Shown here: piece by piece, positions 44,364-55,290 of the stretch | Position numbering within the stretch: the first letter of the stretch is position 1 | How the letters are laid out: each line of letters opens with the position of its first letter | From: Diplocarpon mali | Taxonomy: Eukaryota > Ascomycota > Leotiomycetes > Helotiales > Drepanopezizaceae | Reading direction: 5' to 3' | DNA length: 64,000 nt | Assembly: GCA_024741835.1 (NCBI GenBank) | Contig: JAENRP010000011.1 | Span: 125,976 to 189,975 of the forward strand | Notes under the pieces: generated by a model | Seen by the model: only the letters and a program-made list of their open reading frames with translations | Databases searched by the model: none | What the model was told of the DNA's origin: nothing | Position numbers and translations under genes: made by a program

Positions 44364-46133
44364 TCAGTAATCTAGGCTAGGCCTCTCAAGCGTCTTCCAT
44401 GAGCTCTTCCGAGCATCCACATAACTCCTACTCTCGATTGCCTTCCTGATCCCCACTATCCCACCCATGGGCCACCTCCTCTCCGCCGCACTCTCCAGCG
44501 CCTCGACATCGACCTTGACCTTCTCGTACACGCTCGGCAGGCCCGTCGCCTTGTACTTCTCCCTCAACTTGTCGTACCACTCTCGGTCGAACTGTGCCCA
44601 GAACTCGTCTTCGGAGTAGTACGTGTGCGCGTAAAGCCACTTCATGCCTCCGAGCTCCGTGAGCTTGTGCTCCAGGGCGCGGTTCTTGCGGATGAACTCC
44701 GACACGTCTTTGGGGCCGTGACCCCAGAGCCCGATGTTGAGCAGGGGTTGCGGAGCCGCAGTGGCGTCGGTGGAGGAAGGCGTGGAGTGCGGGTGCATAG
44801 TCGGCGACTTGCTCTGCTTTAAGGGACAGAGCCAGAGCGGCCAGATCCCGAATTCTTCATCCGTGTACTTGACAAACTCCTCCGCCGTCTCGTAGGGAAG
44901 CGCCAGGTCTTGCACCACGTACCTCTTGGATTGTCCGCTCGCGTGGAGCGCGGTATACATCATCCTCGTGTGCAGGAAATCGTCGAGCCACCTCCTGGTG
45001 ACATTGTTGAACGGGAACTTGAAGTAGTCGAACGCGCTCTTGCCAACCCAGAATCCGCCCCGATCGTACCGGAATAGGTACTCGGCCAGCGGGATAGCTT
45101 CACTAGTTGGTGCGAAGTTCGTGTTGACTATCTCCTCGGCGTGGAGGTAGAACCACGGATCGCTCGCTGCGCTGAAGCACTGGACCGGTATGTCGTTCCG
45201 CGGAATGTCCGTCAATCGTCCAGTGATAATCGCCCCATGCGTTTGACAAAACATTATCCCGTCCACGTAATCCTCCTTGGAGCTCGGAGACGTGAAGTAC
45301 TTGCACTTGGCAATGGCTTCCGCCATGCTCGACACAGGATGATACGTCGTCTCGACGTATTTCTTCGCATCCTGTAACCGCAGCTCCACCAGGGTGGTGA
45401 CTCCAAATGTACCCACCGCACCAGCAGCGCCATGGAACAAGTCCCCCTTCTCTTCAGGCGATACCCGCACCACCTCCCCATCCGCGAGAACCATCTCCAC
45501 CCAGTTGACCGTCTGATCGAAGAACCCGTGCTTGAACGAGCTACTCTCCCCACTAGTCCCCGAGTATCCGCCTCCAACCGTGATCCCAGGGAACTCCATC
45601 ACAACCGGCGGCACGAGTCCGCACGCCATCGTCGCCTCCACCAACCGGTCAATGGGCACATTCGGCTCCACCAGGCACGTCTTGGCTTCTACATCGATCG
45701 ACAGCACGTTCGAGAGACGACTCGTATCTAGGAGGTTCTTCTTGGTGTTCGGGCGCGTGCTGTTCGTGCTGCCGTGGTAGATGCGGAATTTCTCGCCGCG
45801 AGAGTGGTACTCGCCGACGCGGGCTGAGATCTCCTTAACCGTCTTCTGGTGCTGAGCTAGTGCTGCGTCACTTCTAGACCTGGTGGTAGAGAATTGCCGC
45901 GTTCGAGAAGAGACATGCTGTCTGTGTGGGATGCCGGCGCTCAGTTCAGAGCATTGTCGAGGTGGATGTCCAACTCCATAGCCACAAGCTCTTCTTGGAG
46001 CTTTGCATGAGGCTGAGAGGCTTCGCTGAAAAGCAGCGTTGCCTCGTCTGATAACGTCAGGATGGCGAGCAACGCATTTTGAGATTGCAGAGAGCCGTGG
46101 CCTGGCGGTGATGGCTGTGCATTGCGGATTCAT
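44364..46133 (-). CDS. Delta(24)-sterol reductase (DHCR24)-like FAD-dependent oxidoreductase
   Basis: A single exon of 589 residues. The FAD-binding (PCMH-type) domain starts near residue 95 and shows STRPNTKKNLLDTS, LVEPNVPIDRLVE, MEFPGITVGGGYSGTSGESSS (the FAD pyrophosphate loop) and FKHGFFD. The C-terminal cap contains RYDRGGFWVGK and ends with KWLYAHTYYSEDEFW. These match DHCR24/DIMINUTO-type proteins, which reduce the C24 double bond of sterols with NADPH. The N-terminal 90 residues are Arg/Ser/Ala-rich with almost no acids and an RQFSTTRS motif, which looks like a mitochondrial presequence rather than the ER membrane anchor of animal DHCR24. The true fungal substrate is uncertain. A short low-complexity insert (MHPHSTPSSTDATAAPQP) is odd. 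Confidence 0.88.
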   Translation of the reverse strand: MNPQCTAITARPRLSAISKCVARHPDVIRRGNAAFQRSLSASCKAPRRACGYGVGHPPRQCSELSAGIPHRQHVSSRTRQFSTTRSRSDAALAQHQKTVKEISARVGEYHSRGEKFRIYHGSTNSTRPNTKKNLLDTSRLSNVLSIDVEAKTCLVEPNVPIDRLVEATMACGLVPPVVMEFPGITVGGGYSGTSGESSSFKHGFFDQTVNWVEMVLADGEVVRVSPEEKGDLFHGAAGAVGTFGVTTLVELRLQDAKKYVETTYHPVSSMAEAIAKCKYFTSPSSKEDYVDGIMFCQTHGAIITGRLTDIPRNDIPVQCFSAASDPWFYLHAEEIVNTNFAPTSEAIPLAEYLFRYDRGGFWVGKSAFDYFKFPFNNVTRRWLDDFLHTRMMYTALHASGQSKRYVVQDLALPYETAEEFVKYTDEEFGIWPLWLCPLKQSKSPTMHPHSTPSSTDATAAPQPLLNIGLWGHGPKDVSEFIRKNRALEHKLTELGGMKWLYAHTYYSEDEFWAQFDREWYDKLREKYKATGLPSVYEKVKVDVEALESAAERRWPMGGIVGIRKAIESRSYVDARKSSWKTLERPSLDY

Positions 46134-46760
46134 TTGGTTGCGAAGCTGAGGGTGATGTTGAGAAACGTAAAGCCGGGCTCGGACATTTTTCGAATTCTCC
46201 GCCGGCTTGGCTTATTTTGGCGAGGACTGCGACGACGACGCGACATCTAAGCACACTCTGAGCATCTCTTCTTGCTTTACTATATTATTGTATAGGTTTT
46301 CGCATTGCTGTTTGTTATGCTTACACTGTTCTCATCTGTCTCATACTAATCTGAATGGCTAGCAAACCACAGGATCCCTCAATAGCTACTATTACATTGA
46401 GCCAGCTGAGTCGAAAGTAGCCGTGCCAAGTGAGCACAGTCTGTAGCTATGAAGCGACGGGACCAAGCTGTTTCTAGTCCAGCGAGCGCAATTGACGGGT
46501 CTATCAATTCAAGTGGATGCAGCAGCTGTATCGTGGGTCCTGTATGGAGCCTTCGTCATATCAAGCCTGCGTATCAAAGCTCCATGCCAAGGCTCCCGTG
46601 TCAAGGAGCAAGGTTTCTTATCATATCAAGGGTTCACTGTCAAGGGCTTTAGATCGAGCCGTGTCAAGCGTCCTATGTCAGGCCATCGAGGGACATACTC
46701 TTTCCATTCAAGAAGCAACCCTTCCATACCGAGTCACTTTCAATGCTCCCCGGCTCAATA
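46134..46760. other. Intergenic region upstream of the sterol-reductase-like gene
   Basis: Promoter of the sterol-reductase-like gene. The right part (about 46540-46660) has several irregular TATCAAG/GTCAAGG direct repeats. No gene. Confidence 0.5.
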
Positions 46761-47252
46761 CTACCGTCCATCAGCATATTCAGCAACCGAACTCCTCCGA
46801 CTCCTAAACAAATTCGCCAGGCGTCCTTTGATCCAATCCGCACCACTCTGCCGGCCGCTCCCTCGAAAGAGATTTCTACTACCACGCTCGGCCAAGCTGC
46901 TCGCCTCGGACTCAGACACGCCAGCAGACGAAGACCTATTTCCGGCACCTCCAATACCATGATACCATGATCCAGCGACGCACGACTTGCGTGTTGATTC
47001 GCGGGCGAGGAAATCTTCCCTGGGGATGGATGCGTGTTCCGAGCAGGAGCGCAGGTTACCGAAGCCGCCAATACCGGTTGTGAAGGAGCCTTTAACTTTG
47101 GAGGGAGCGGGAATGAGGCGCGGGCTCGAGGGTGCCGCGAAGAAGGAGGAAGATGGCCGAATGTTGCCGTAGCCCCCGATGCCTGATTTAGTGTATTGGG
47201 TGGGGGACAAGGCAAGGAGGTTTGTGGTGTCGTCGAGGGAGAGCTCCGACAT
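46761..47252 (-). CDS. DUF3602 (Par32-like) protein
   Basis: A single exon of 163 residues with three copies of a Gly-rich motif: GIGGYGNIR (near 24), GIGGFGNLR (near 62) and GIGGAGNR (near 100). This spaced GxGGxGN motif defines DUF3602, whose yeast member Par32 is phosphorylated on TOR inhibition and regulates ammonium transporters. The rest is Ser/Arg-rich and probably disordered, ending near an SRRSSVAEYADGR tail that could be phosphorylated. A TOR/nitrogen role is inferred from yeast only. No introns are needed. Confidence 0.8.
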   Translation of the reverse strand: MSELSLDDTTNLLALSPTQYTKSGIGGYGNIRPSSSFFAAPSSPRLIPAPSKVKGSFTTGIGGFGNLRSCSEHASIPREDFLARESTRKSCVAGSWYHGIGGAGNRSSSAGVSESEASSLAERGSRNLFRGSGRQSGADWIKGRLANLFRSRRSSVAEYADGR

Positions 47253-48777
47253 TATGATGGGTAGGGATTTGGGTTTGGCGTTGAAAGATAATTGATTATT
47301 GGAGACGAGCTTTCAGAAGTTTTCTTGCTGAAAAGGGCATTCGAAGGAGTGCGGGCAGTGGAACTGAGCTGAGCGTGATTAGAGATTTGCCATTGAGTGT
47401 TGATGAGACGCAAGGGGCTATGTCACATCTGACTAGGAAACTTGATCGAGATGACAGAGGAGTAGCGAGACTTTGCAGATACAGTGCGGACAGGGTGAAT
47501 GGACATGATCCATCATGTCCTATCTGTGTAGGAGAAAGACATCCACTTGGATCCCGATGATGGCCACGGCCAGGTGGCGCCAAAGGAGATGTTCAGGATG
47601 AAAGACACATGCCACTGGCAAGACCTCGACCATCAATGGCGATGAATACCTTGCGTCGAACGGCATTTGAACGCAGATGGAAAACAACAACTCTCGCGAG
47701 CTTGGGAGGCTTGTGGTGTTGATGCACCGTACGTGAGGCGCAGAATTGCAGCCAATGGACGCATCGCGGGGGAGGAGCCGAGAAGAGAAGAGGCTGGCTG
47801 AAGTCTCACATCCCGACAACAGATACTTCTCTGGACGAGAGATCGAAACAGGGTGTAGTCGCGACCGACTCCAGCCAGCCGTGTGCCAGCGGGTGTCCGC
47901 ATTGCAACTTGCGAGGTGCTTGTTGACTTCAAGGCGGCGGATGCTCACAAACACAAAGGCTTCGCACTCACTGCTTGCTGCTGTGCTTTTCCAGACGGCC
48001 AGTATGAAGCGGCCTGGACTTCTGCACTAGTACTTCGTGGTCTGGGAGGCAGCGATACATTCGCGGCTCCGAAGCATGTCGAGGGAACTGATCAGGCCTG
48101 TCTTTGCGGATGGTAGTGAAGCTAATGTAGAAGATGTTGTAGATGTGCTTGCATCTTGTACGGAAATGCCGATAAATGATCTCGTATCGCGCTAAACACT
48201 CCTGGAGATTTGCGGGGTGTTGAACCTCATTCTTACCCCTGATTCTCTCGCTTGTGGTTTACCTGGCTTAGTCAGTGTCACCTGCGATGACGAAATTGAG
48301 GGGTGGAAGGCGTGAATTTGCAGCAGCAATCAATTCTCACGTCTCTTGTCAGCTCCCAGATCCGCAATCTGTCTGCTGGTTGCACACGGTGTGCACACTG
48401 ATGGGATAGAATCGATTCTGTTCTTGGTTGTATTCGTTGTTGATGATTGTTACAAGAGGAGGGAGAGATCTCGAGTAGAGTAATACTGCATATGCCAAGA
48501 CTTTACATGTGACATGGTCTATGCCAAGCTCCTCCACGTGACCTCTCATGACTAGATTCCGACACTCTCAATTATCAACCCCTCGCCATCCGAAGACGAT
48601 TAGTCGAAATCGCACTTCACCCACGTCAGGTGACTATTCGCCAGCCGCTTACACGAGTGAGTACCCGGAGTCCTATCACAGTAATTCCGTAAAGGACGGC
48701 GCGCAACCTCGCGTTTAGTGGAAAAGGCTCTCCGTCAACATACCACATCGTACAACCTCCACAAGCGGCCAAGCAGG
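47253..48777. other. Intergenic region between DUF3602 and ARD genes
   Basis: A 1.5-kb interval. Overlapping short frames at 47520-48116 on both strands have no motif I recognise and do not chain into exons. The right end is the ARD promoter. Confidence 0.45.
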
Positions 48778-49489
48778 ATGAGGGCATACTGGTACGACAA
48801 CCTGGCGGTAGGCAAGCCCTCTCAGAAGCATATATACCCTTGACTCGGCACCCATGAAGGGTCTGGCACTGAGAAGCGGCAGGGCGACCAACGAGAAGAC
48901 CATGATTCCGGAAGAGATGTGACCGTCGACTTTCTCTCCAAGCTCGGCGTCCTCTACTACAACTTGCCCGATGAGCGAGATGTCGAGAAGCTATCCAAAG
49001 AACGCAGCTACAAGAACAAGGATTTGATTACAGTCTCTCCAGAGAAGATGGGTGACATCTACGAAGAGAAGGTCAAGTCTTTCTTTCATGAGCACCTGCA
49101 TGAGGACGAGGAGATTCGATACATCCGGGACGGCGGCGGCTTCTTCGATGTGCGCAGCGAAGGCGACGAATGGGTCCGCATTTACCTGGAGAAAGATGAT
49201 TTAATCGTACGTTGAGCCTACAATCGTGGTGATTCGAGGCATGGCTGACTGGATCTTGCGAAGATTTTACCCGCCGGTATCTATCATCGATTCACCACGG
49301 ACAAAAACAACGTAGGTGGCTGAAGAAGTTTCAGGCTCGAGGAATTCTAACGGCCAGTAGCACATTACAGCCATGCGCTTGTTCAAAGAAGATCCTCAAT
49401 GGACACCGCTCAATCGTGGTCCGGAAGTCGATGTGAACCCCTTTCGCAAGGAGTACCTGGGAATCCGAACCCGAAGCGCGGCTGCCTGA
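48778..49489 (+). CDS. ADI1: Acireductone dioxygenase (methionine salvage)
   Basis: Four exons, 48778-48807, 48883-49206, 49264-49311 and 49361-49489, give 176 residues, all joins phase 0. The start [20 protein letters not shown] is rebuilt over a 75-nt intron. The cupin metal site is complete: [13 protein letters not shown] supplies His, His and Glu, and GIYHRFT supplies the last His. Also conserved are [18 protein letters not shown] and [16 protein letters not shown]. The enzyme oxidises acireductone to the 2-keto acid of methionine plus formate in the cytosol (Fe form). Length and motifs are normal. Confidence 0.97.
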
Positions 49490-52107
49490 TCGCGCTGAAG
49501 AGGCGTGGATGGTGTGAATGACTTGACGATGAAATGATGAAGCGTGTAATGAGCGTGATGGGCAAGGCATGATTGCATTCGTGCTCTCTCATCAGCAGTT
49601 ATATTTCGACTGAGTCGGGACTGCTCACCATGCACTCAAGCAAGTGCTGGCTGGCTGCCCTAATCTTGGGGCGTGTTACTCACTGTCAAATGTCTTATGA
49701 ATGATGGTGCACTGTTGTTTTCTTGGTGGAAAGGCTCGCTGAGGTGTAGCTGGGGGGTCTTTTCCGGCGGATCTTTTCACAATTCCTCTTCTGCCTCGGA
49801 TAAATTATATGGCGGTTCATCCAAGCAATCGTCGCGATATTACCACGTCAAAAAGATTCTGGGTTTTGATTACCGCATGTAGAAACAGGGACAGAGCTGC
49901 TAGCGTTGGTGTCTCGCTTCTGAGAATCCGACCTCTTGGCTTGCTCAAAGCTACATTCATTTTACGTCTTTTCATCTGTATGATATATATGGATTTCTAC
50001 GATATCGGGTAGCTTCCGACTCATTTATTCTATCAGATCCGGAGTGGCAGCTGCCGGAGAAGTTTGCGGAGCACTGACAGCAAGCAGACAGACCACAGGA
50101 ATCCCTTTGTTGATAGTGACAGTTAACATGTCAGTGGAATCGCGGCTTGTCTAGAGCTATCTCGAAGGGAACAGCACACGTAGTCTCCGAAAACGTCCAC
50201 GACTATATCTTCTGCTCCTATTCAAGATCATGGACCCTGGCATCCTTTGTGTGACTGATTGGTCAGAGAGCTGTATGAATGTCAAGTAGCGCAGATCCCA
50301 AGCGTGATATCTAGTACATGGAAAACATCACTGCGCAGGATGTCGAAAATGGTGCCAACGTGTTGTGTTGCTTGCGTGTGCAACAGCATCTACTTCCCAG
50401 CCACCGCAGCGAGGATCACCGAAGATCGAGAGCAACTCTTCCGCTGATAGTCCCCGCCTCCATCTCGTCAGAGATGTGTATCGAATCAGCCAACGTCGCG
50501 CCGGGGATTGGCCAGCTGGCGCCCATCCCATCCCATCCGGCACACCAAGACAGACCAGCGTCCCCCTCAACCCCCTGAGCCCGATGGACTGGCCGTACGC
50601 CCTCTGGCTCGCGACGCAGCAGTTCTCTGGAGACTGTGAGCTGGCTGGTCGTGGCGATGGCGGTCGAGGGTTCCGTGCCGCAGGTTAGACACACTGCGGC
50701 TGCGTACCTGATGCCAACTTTAGCACCAGTCGCGGGAGCGGTCACTCCTGGGCCTCGCCCGATCACCTCACCGACCCCTGGGGCTCGTCAGAAGCCGGCG
50801 CGCAGAGCTCACGAAAGAGCCTTTTCACCCCTTGGCCAATCTGCCCCATGTCAGGATCCGCTTCCTCGATTCCGTAGCTCTGTCGGCAGCCTCACTCCCC
50901 AGCAGGAACCGGAATCCCGACAGGATCGATGGCAAACCCACAATCGGCATGGTAAACTCCCGAGGATAACCTGTGCCGCCGATTTCTCAACTGTCGTCTC
51001 GCTTAAGAGGATGGCGGACATCCCCCCGCGTTTACCCCCTTTTACTCCGCAAAACAGCGCGAAGCGAGGCCTCGGCGGTTGGACGGCGCGCGGAAATCGA
51101 CACATACGGGAGTAATTCAACTCACAGCCTCACGAGAACCTGCCCCGGCCCCGGGCTCTGAGGCGATGTGACCTACCTTGGCCGCAGATGCTGGCGGACC
51201 GCCGGCTCGCACGCACGGGCAGAGGGAGCTGGTCGCCTCGTCCCTCACGCCTCGCTTAGGCATTGTGCCGAACCTCAACAGTGGGACAGAGACGAGTGTT
51301 CCAAGGGGGGGCGACGAGAATCGCCAGGCGCTGCAGCACACGAGACTGCCACGGCTCACGAACGAGAGACGTCCCTTGCCCCCGCGATGTCCTTGTGGTC
51401 TCTGGTATCTGCTCATCTCAACTCGACTCACCCCAGCCCCGGCCGGGTAGCGAGTGAGCCTCTGGACCGGTAGTCACATCTCATTCCTCCCTCTCTCACC
51501 CTCGCGGCCTCGCCTTCGCCTTCGCTGTCACTCTCGAGACCACAAACAAGTACAGGGCCGGTACATCAGAGGCATCTTTTTCATTTCGAACCTCACATGT
51601 TACTGTGACTATGACTACCATGCATTGACCACAGCTCAATCCATGTGACCCATTGCATACACCCTTCTCCTCTCCCCTCTCCCGTTCCCACTCGCGTTTC
51701 CACTCGGACTCTCAGCACCGGCACCAGCAGAAATACCTCCCGTCATCTCGCAGTCCCTGCAATCCGTGTGCATGTGCAAGACAGAGCGCTCCTTGCTCCG
51801 TGGACATCCAACGTCCGTTGCAGAGCTCCTTCCCTCATTGAAGGAAAAAAAGGTCAATAGACGTCCGTAGTTCTCGAAGAACGACAAAGAGATGCGTGTG
51901 GGTATATCAATCAATCACTAATCCTGCAACCCTTCCAGCCCAGCCCCCGAGAACACATATTGAGATAGACAACTCAGACTCGAAATCTAAACTAATTAGA
52001 AATCAAACTCGCCACAATCTTGAACCCTCGGCCCAGTTCAAGATGCAAAATATACTCTCTCATCAGAACCAATGAGATCTGCTTGACGTAATACATTACA
52101 TCCACAT
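49490..52107. other. Gene-poor interval between ARD and WAPL
   Basis: About 2.6 kb. Long frames at 50636-51115 and around 51170-51470 are GC-driven, lack motifs and overlap in several frames. No transposon features or RNA genes were recognised. A CT-rich stretch lies at 51660-51710. Confidence 0.45.
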
Positions 52108-55100
52108 CTACCTCCCGTTAACCTCTTTCATTCTCCCCACTAAGCCCTCTAGGCGCTCCGTCAAGACCGTCTGCGGATTGTGGTCATCTTCATCAGCGGC
52201 CATCATGTCGACCGACTTATGCATACGGATGAACTCCTCGATGGACGCGAGGACCGGACGAAGTGATTTGCGCGGAAGCTGTGCTTGGATACGCGCAGAG
52301 AGAGAGGCGTTCAGGGAGAGGTAGCCGAGAAGAACGGAAAGGTAGGCGAAAGCGACGTTTTTGTGGGTAGCGACGAAGGAGTCCGCCTGTAAAGTACAAG
52401 TTCAGTGGATGCCATGAGTGGAGACGGGCGCGGAAAATTTTACCTGTGATGTACTCTCGATGCTATCGGCGAATGCCTGAACCAGTTTGTCTAGAGGATC
52501 GGTGGGATGGCCCTTCAAGCTCTGCAGACTCTGTTGACAGGATGGGCTGCATTCCGCGAAATTAATCATCGCGCCCAGGACGAGGACGAGCTGGTCCACA
52601 GCTACTAATAGGTCTTCCTCCAGTATGAACCGAGCGATCTGTTCGAATCGAGATACCAAGACCTGACCCATCGTCGACATCAAAGATACACGGGCAAAAA
52701 CATCCGATGCTCGCGGGTTGTTGTTAGTCGTGTGTAGGGTCAGGCGTATGAGCAGAGATTGTAAGATGCCGAATTCCCCGACAGGACGGATCAGTGCAGT
52801 GTGTAGAGTGTCGGCAATTATAGGGAGAAACTCATTGATCCAGATTGTTTCGTCCTTCGTCGTCCGAGCAGCGAGTGAGTGCGACTCTAATGCTGACAGT
52901 GCGAGGTAAAAGTCAATAGCGGCTTTGTCACCTGGTAGGGCCCACGAGCGTTCATTGCTTGCACACTTCACGATGGCAAAGAGATGTGTCGTCAGCTCCT
53001 TGCTAAAGATGTCGCCCGTTTGCCCAGCTTCCCGAGTTTGGCGAACCATTAGCTCAAGACACTTCAGAGCAACTGTGCGCGGCGACAGGACCTGTGGCTT
53101 CGTGTGTTCCTCCCAGCCGGGACCAGGTAGGTTGATCAAGAAGTCCTGGTGCTCTGAAAGAAGCGAAATAGCAACCTTTGACATGTTACTCTTCCGGTCT
53201 TTTGCAACCGCAACAATACCCGATTGGCACGCGAGCAAGCGGATGAGTAACCTGGTAATGCCTTGGAGACGAAGGTGTGCCACAATATGTGGCATAGTCC
53301 CCTCGTTTAGTAGAGAGATGAGGATGCTGACCATGAGGAAGCCGGTGACAATCTCGGTTTCCTGGCCAAGGTGTACGAACAACTTTTGCTCTATCCCGTT
53401 CGAGCGGAATTGACGGGAGAAAGTCTTATCTTGCATCTTGCAGGCTAGATCCAGCAGGCCAGATCTTCTCATCGAAGTTCCAGATCCTTCAGGGCAGCCG
53501 ATACGTTCCAGCATATCTTGAACGTCATCCAAGAATCGGTTGTTCGCTCCAGCATGCCTCAACTCGTGAACACTTCGAATCGCAGCGACCGATTCATCTT
53601 CATCGTCCACATCTTCCCTGAAGCTTGAGAGCTGCTTCATTGAAGGGATTGATGCTCTCCGACCCCTTCTGCTGTCATTCTGGATAGAAATGGTTGGCAA
53701 TTCCATGGAAAGTGAAGTCATGAGATCTTCTTCGTTCAGCATTGAGCGCTGCTTGGCATAGGTGAACTTCGGTCCCGCAGTCTGGGGATTTTGACTCTCA
53801 GAGGCAGATGCCAGGACATTCTGGCTAATGGGTACATCCTCCATGACCGTATCTGGTTCGGTCGAGTAGTCTGGTGAAGGGGTTTCGTCTCTGGACTCGT
53901 CACCGTCTGAAGACACTGCTTGCTCAACTAGGGAATCAATCAATCGTCTCCTTGGGAGCTTGGGGGAGATCTTCCGAGCCGGTTTCGAAACCCCGGCAGG
54001 CCGAAACAGACGAGTTCGAACACGAGGCTCCGGATTTCCAACCTTCGTTGATACCCTTCTCTTATCCACTTCAAGCGCATCACCTCTGCTGCCAGCGCTA
54101 CCACCCCCGCTGCCATCAGACCCCAGCAAAGCCTCCCACATCTTTCTACTCTGTGGTGACACATGCCGTTCACTGGGGTCCGCATCGGCCATCTGTACGT
54201 CGCTGACGGATACGGAAGACATGGCGGGCTCTGGCGACATGCCAAGCTTTCTGGAGGTTTGAATTGCCTCATCCGTCTGCTCCAAAGATTCCTGCACCTT
54301 TGGCCGGGCTACCATCTTCGCGGTCTGGCCTGTCTGAGGCGAAGTATTCCGCCCTCTGGGCTTCATAGCTCGGGGTTTCAGATGGGGTCGAGGGTTTTTG
54401 GGCGGCAATTCCTTCAAGGACGGCCCGGCTGGGGAGACTTTGGGTTTTTTCCTGGTCAAGTTTGCCTCTGCCTCGCTCGCAGGCGGCTTGTGGTTGACCT
54501 GGCCTTTCTCGTTGGCAGGAGATATTCTCTTCGTGACTTTGAAAATAGGCGTAGCTGTCATCTCATCGTCGCTTGGGAAATCAAAGATATCTCTCCTAGT
54601 TGTGATGGCAGGTGATAGGGCAGGAACAGATCGTTGGCGGACTGAAGATTCCTGCTGTTGTTTCGATATGATTTTCTTGGCGGCTTTCTCAGTAGGCTTG
54701 CACGGTTCGTCATCGGGTGATATCTCGTCAAGATCTTTAGTCGGCGAAGAAGAGGCCTTCGGAGGCGAGCGACGTAGAATAGATTTGAGCTTCGCAGGAG
54801 GAGGAGGAGGAGGTCTGGGAGCTGATTTGCGACTATGCGTGGGCGCCGGTGCATCGTCCTCCGATTCTGGCGCATCAAAGATATTCACAGGAGGCTTGCG
54901 CGCCGGCGACTGTGACATTGATCGGTAAGGAGCTGGCTTCTGCCTGGGAGCGGTGCCGCCAGGCTTACGAGCCTTGGGGGCGGGGAGCTCGAGGTCGTCA
55001 TCAGTGTTGGGCACGTCGAAGATATCAAGCGCTTTCGCAGATGGCGTTCTAGAACGAGATCGCGGCCGCACAGGCCTCACCTTTGAAGGCGTAGTTGGGC

Positions 55101-55290
55101 GAGGAGGCATGAGAGTTTCCGGAGCAGCGCTGGTTACCCTATGGCGCGGGATTTCGGTTTCTCGGTCTGGGGTCTTGGACTTGCGCGCTATCGAGTTGAA
55201 GCCGTAATCTGAGATCCGCCGCGGCGCAGCCTTGCCGTAGGTTGTGATCTTCTTCCGCGAAGCAGGTTTGCCATGGAGAGTTGCCATCAT
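52108..55290 (-). CDS. Wings apart-like (WAPL/Rad61) cohesin-release protein
   Basis: Two exons, 52444-55290 and 52108-52386, give 1,041 residues (start at 55290 or the next codon). The first ~560 residues are disordered, basic and Pro/Ser-rich, opening RKKITTYGKAAPRR as in other fungal WAPL proteins. They hold three copies of an IFDxP-acidic motif (about residues 89, 136 and 234). From about residue 590 the helical WAPL domain begins: AIRSVHELRHAGANNRFLDDVQDMLE, GLLDLACKMQDKTFSRQFRSNG, and helices to the C-terminus (SVLLGYLSLN). WAPL opens the cohesin ring together with Pds5 and so controls sister cohesion and loop size. The splice at SIESTSQ-ADSFVATHKN is phase 0. Confidence 0.92.

Noticed and set aside
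47520..48116. Overlapping frames on both strands between DUF3602 and ARD
   Set aside because: No motif, no consistent intron chain.
50636..51470. GC-rich plus frames in the ARD-WAPL gap
   Set aside because: Several frames are open at once, Pro/Arg/Ala-rich by composition only.
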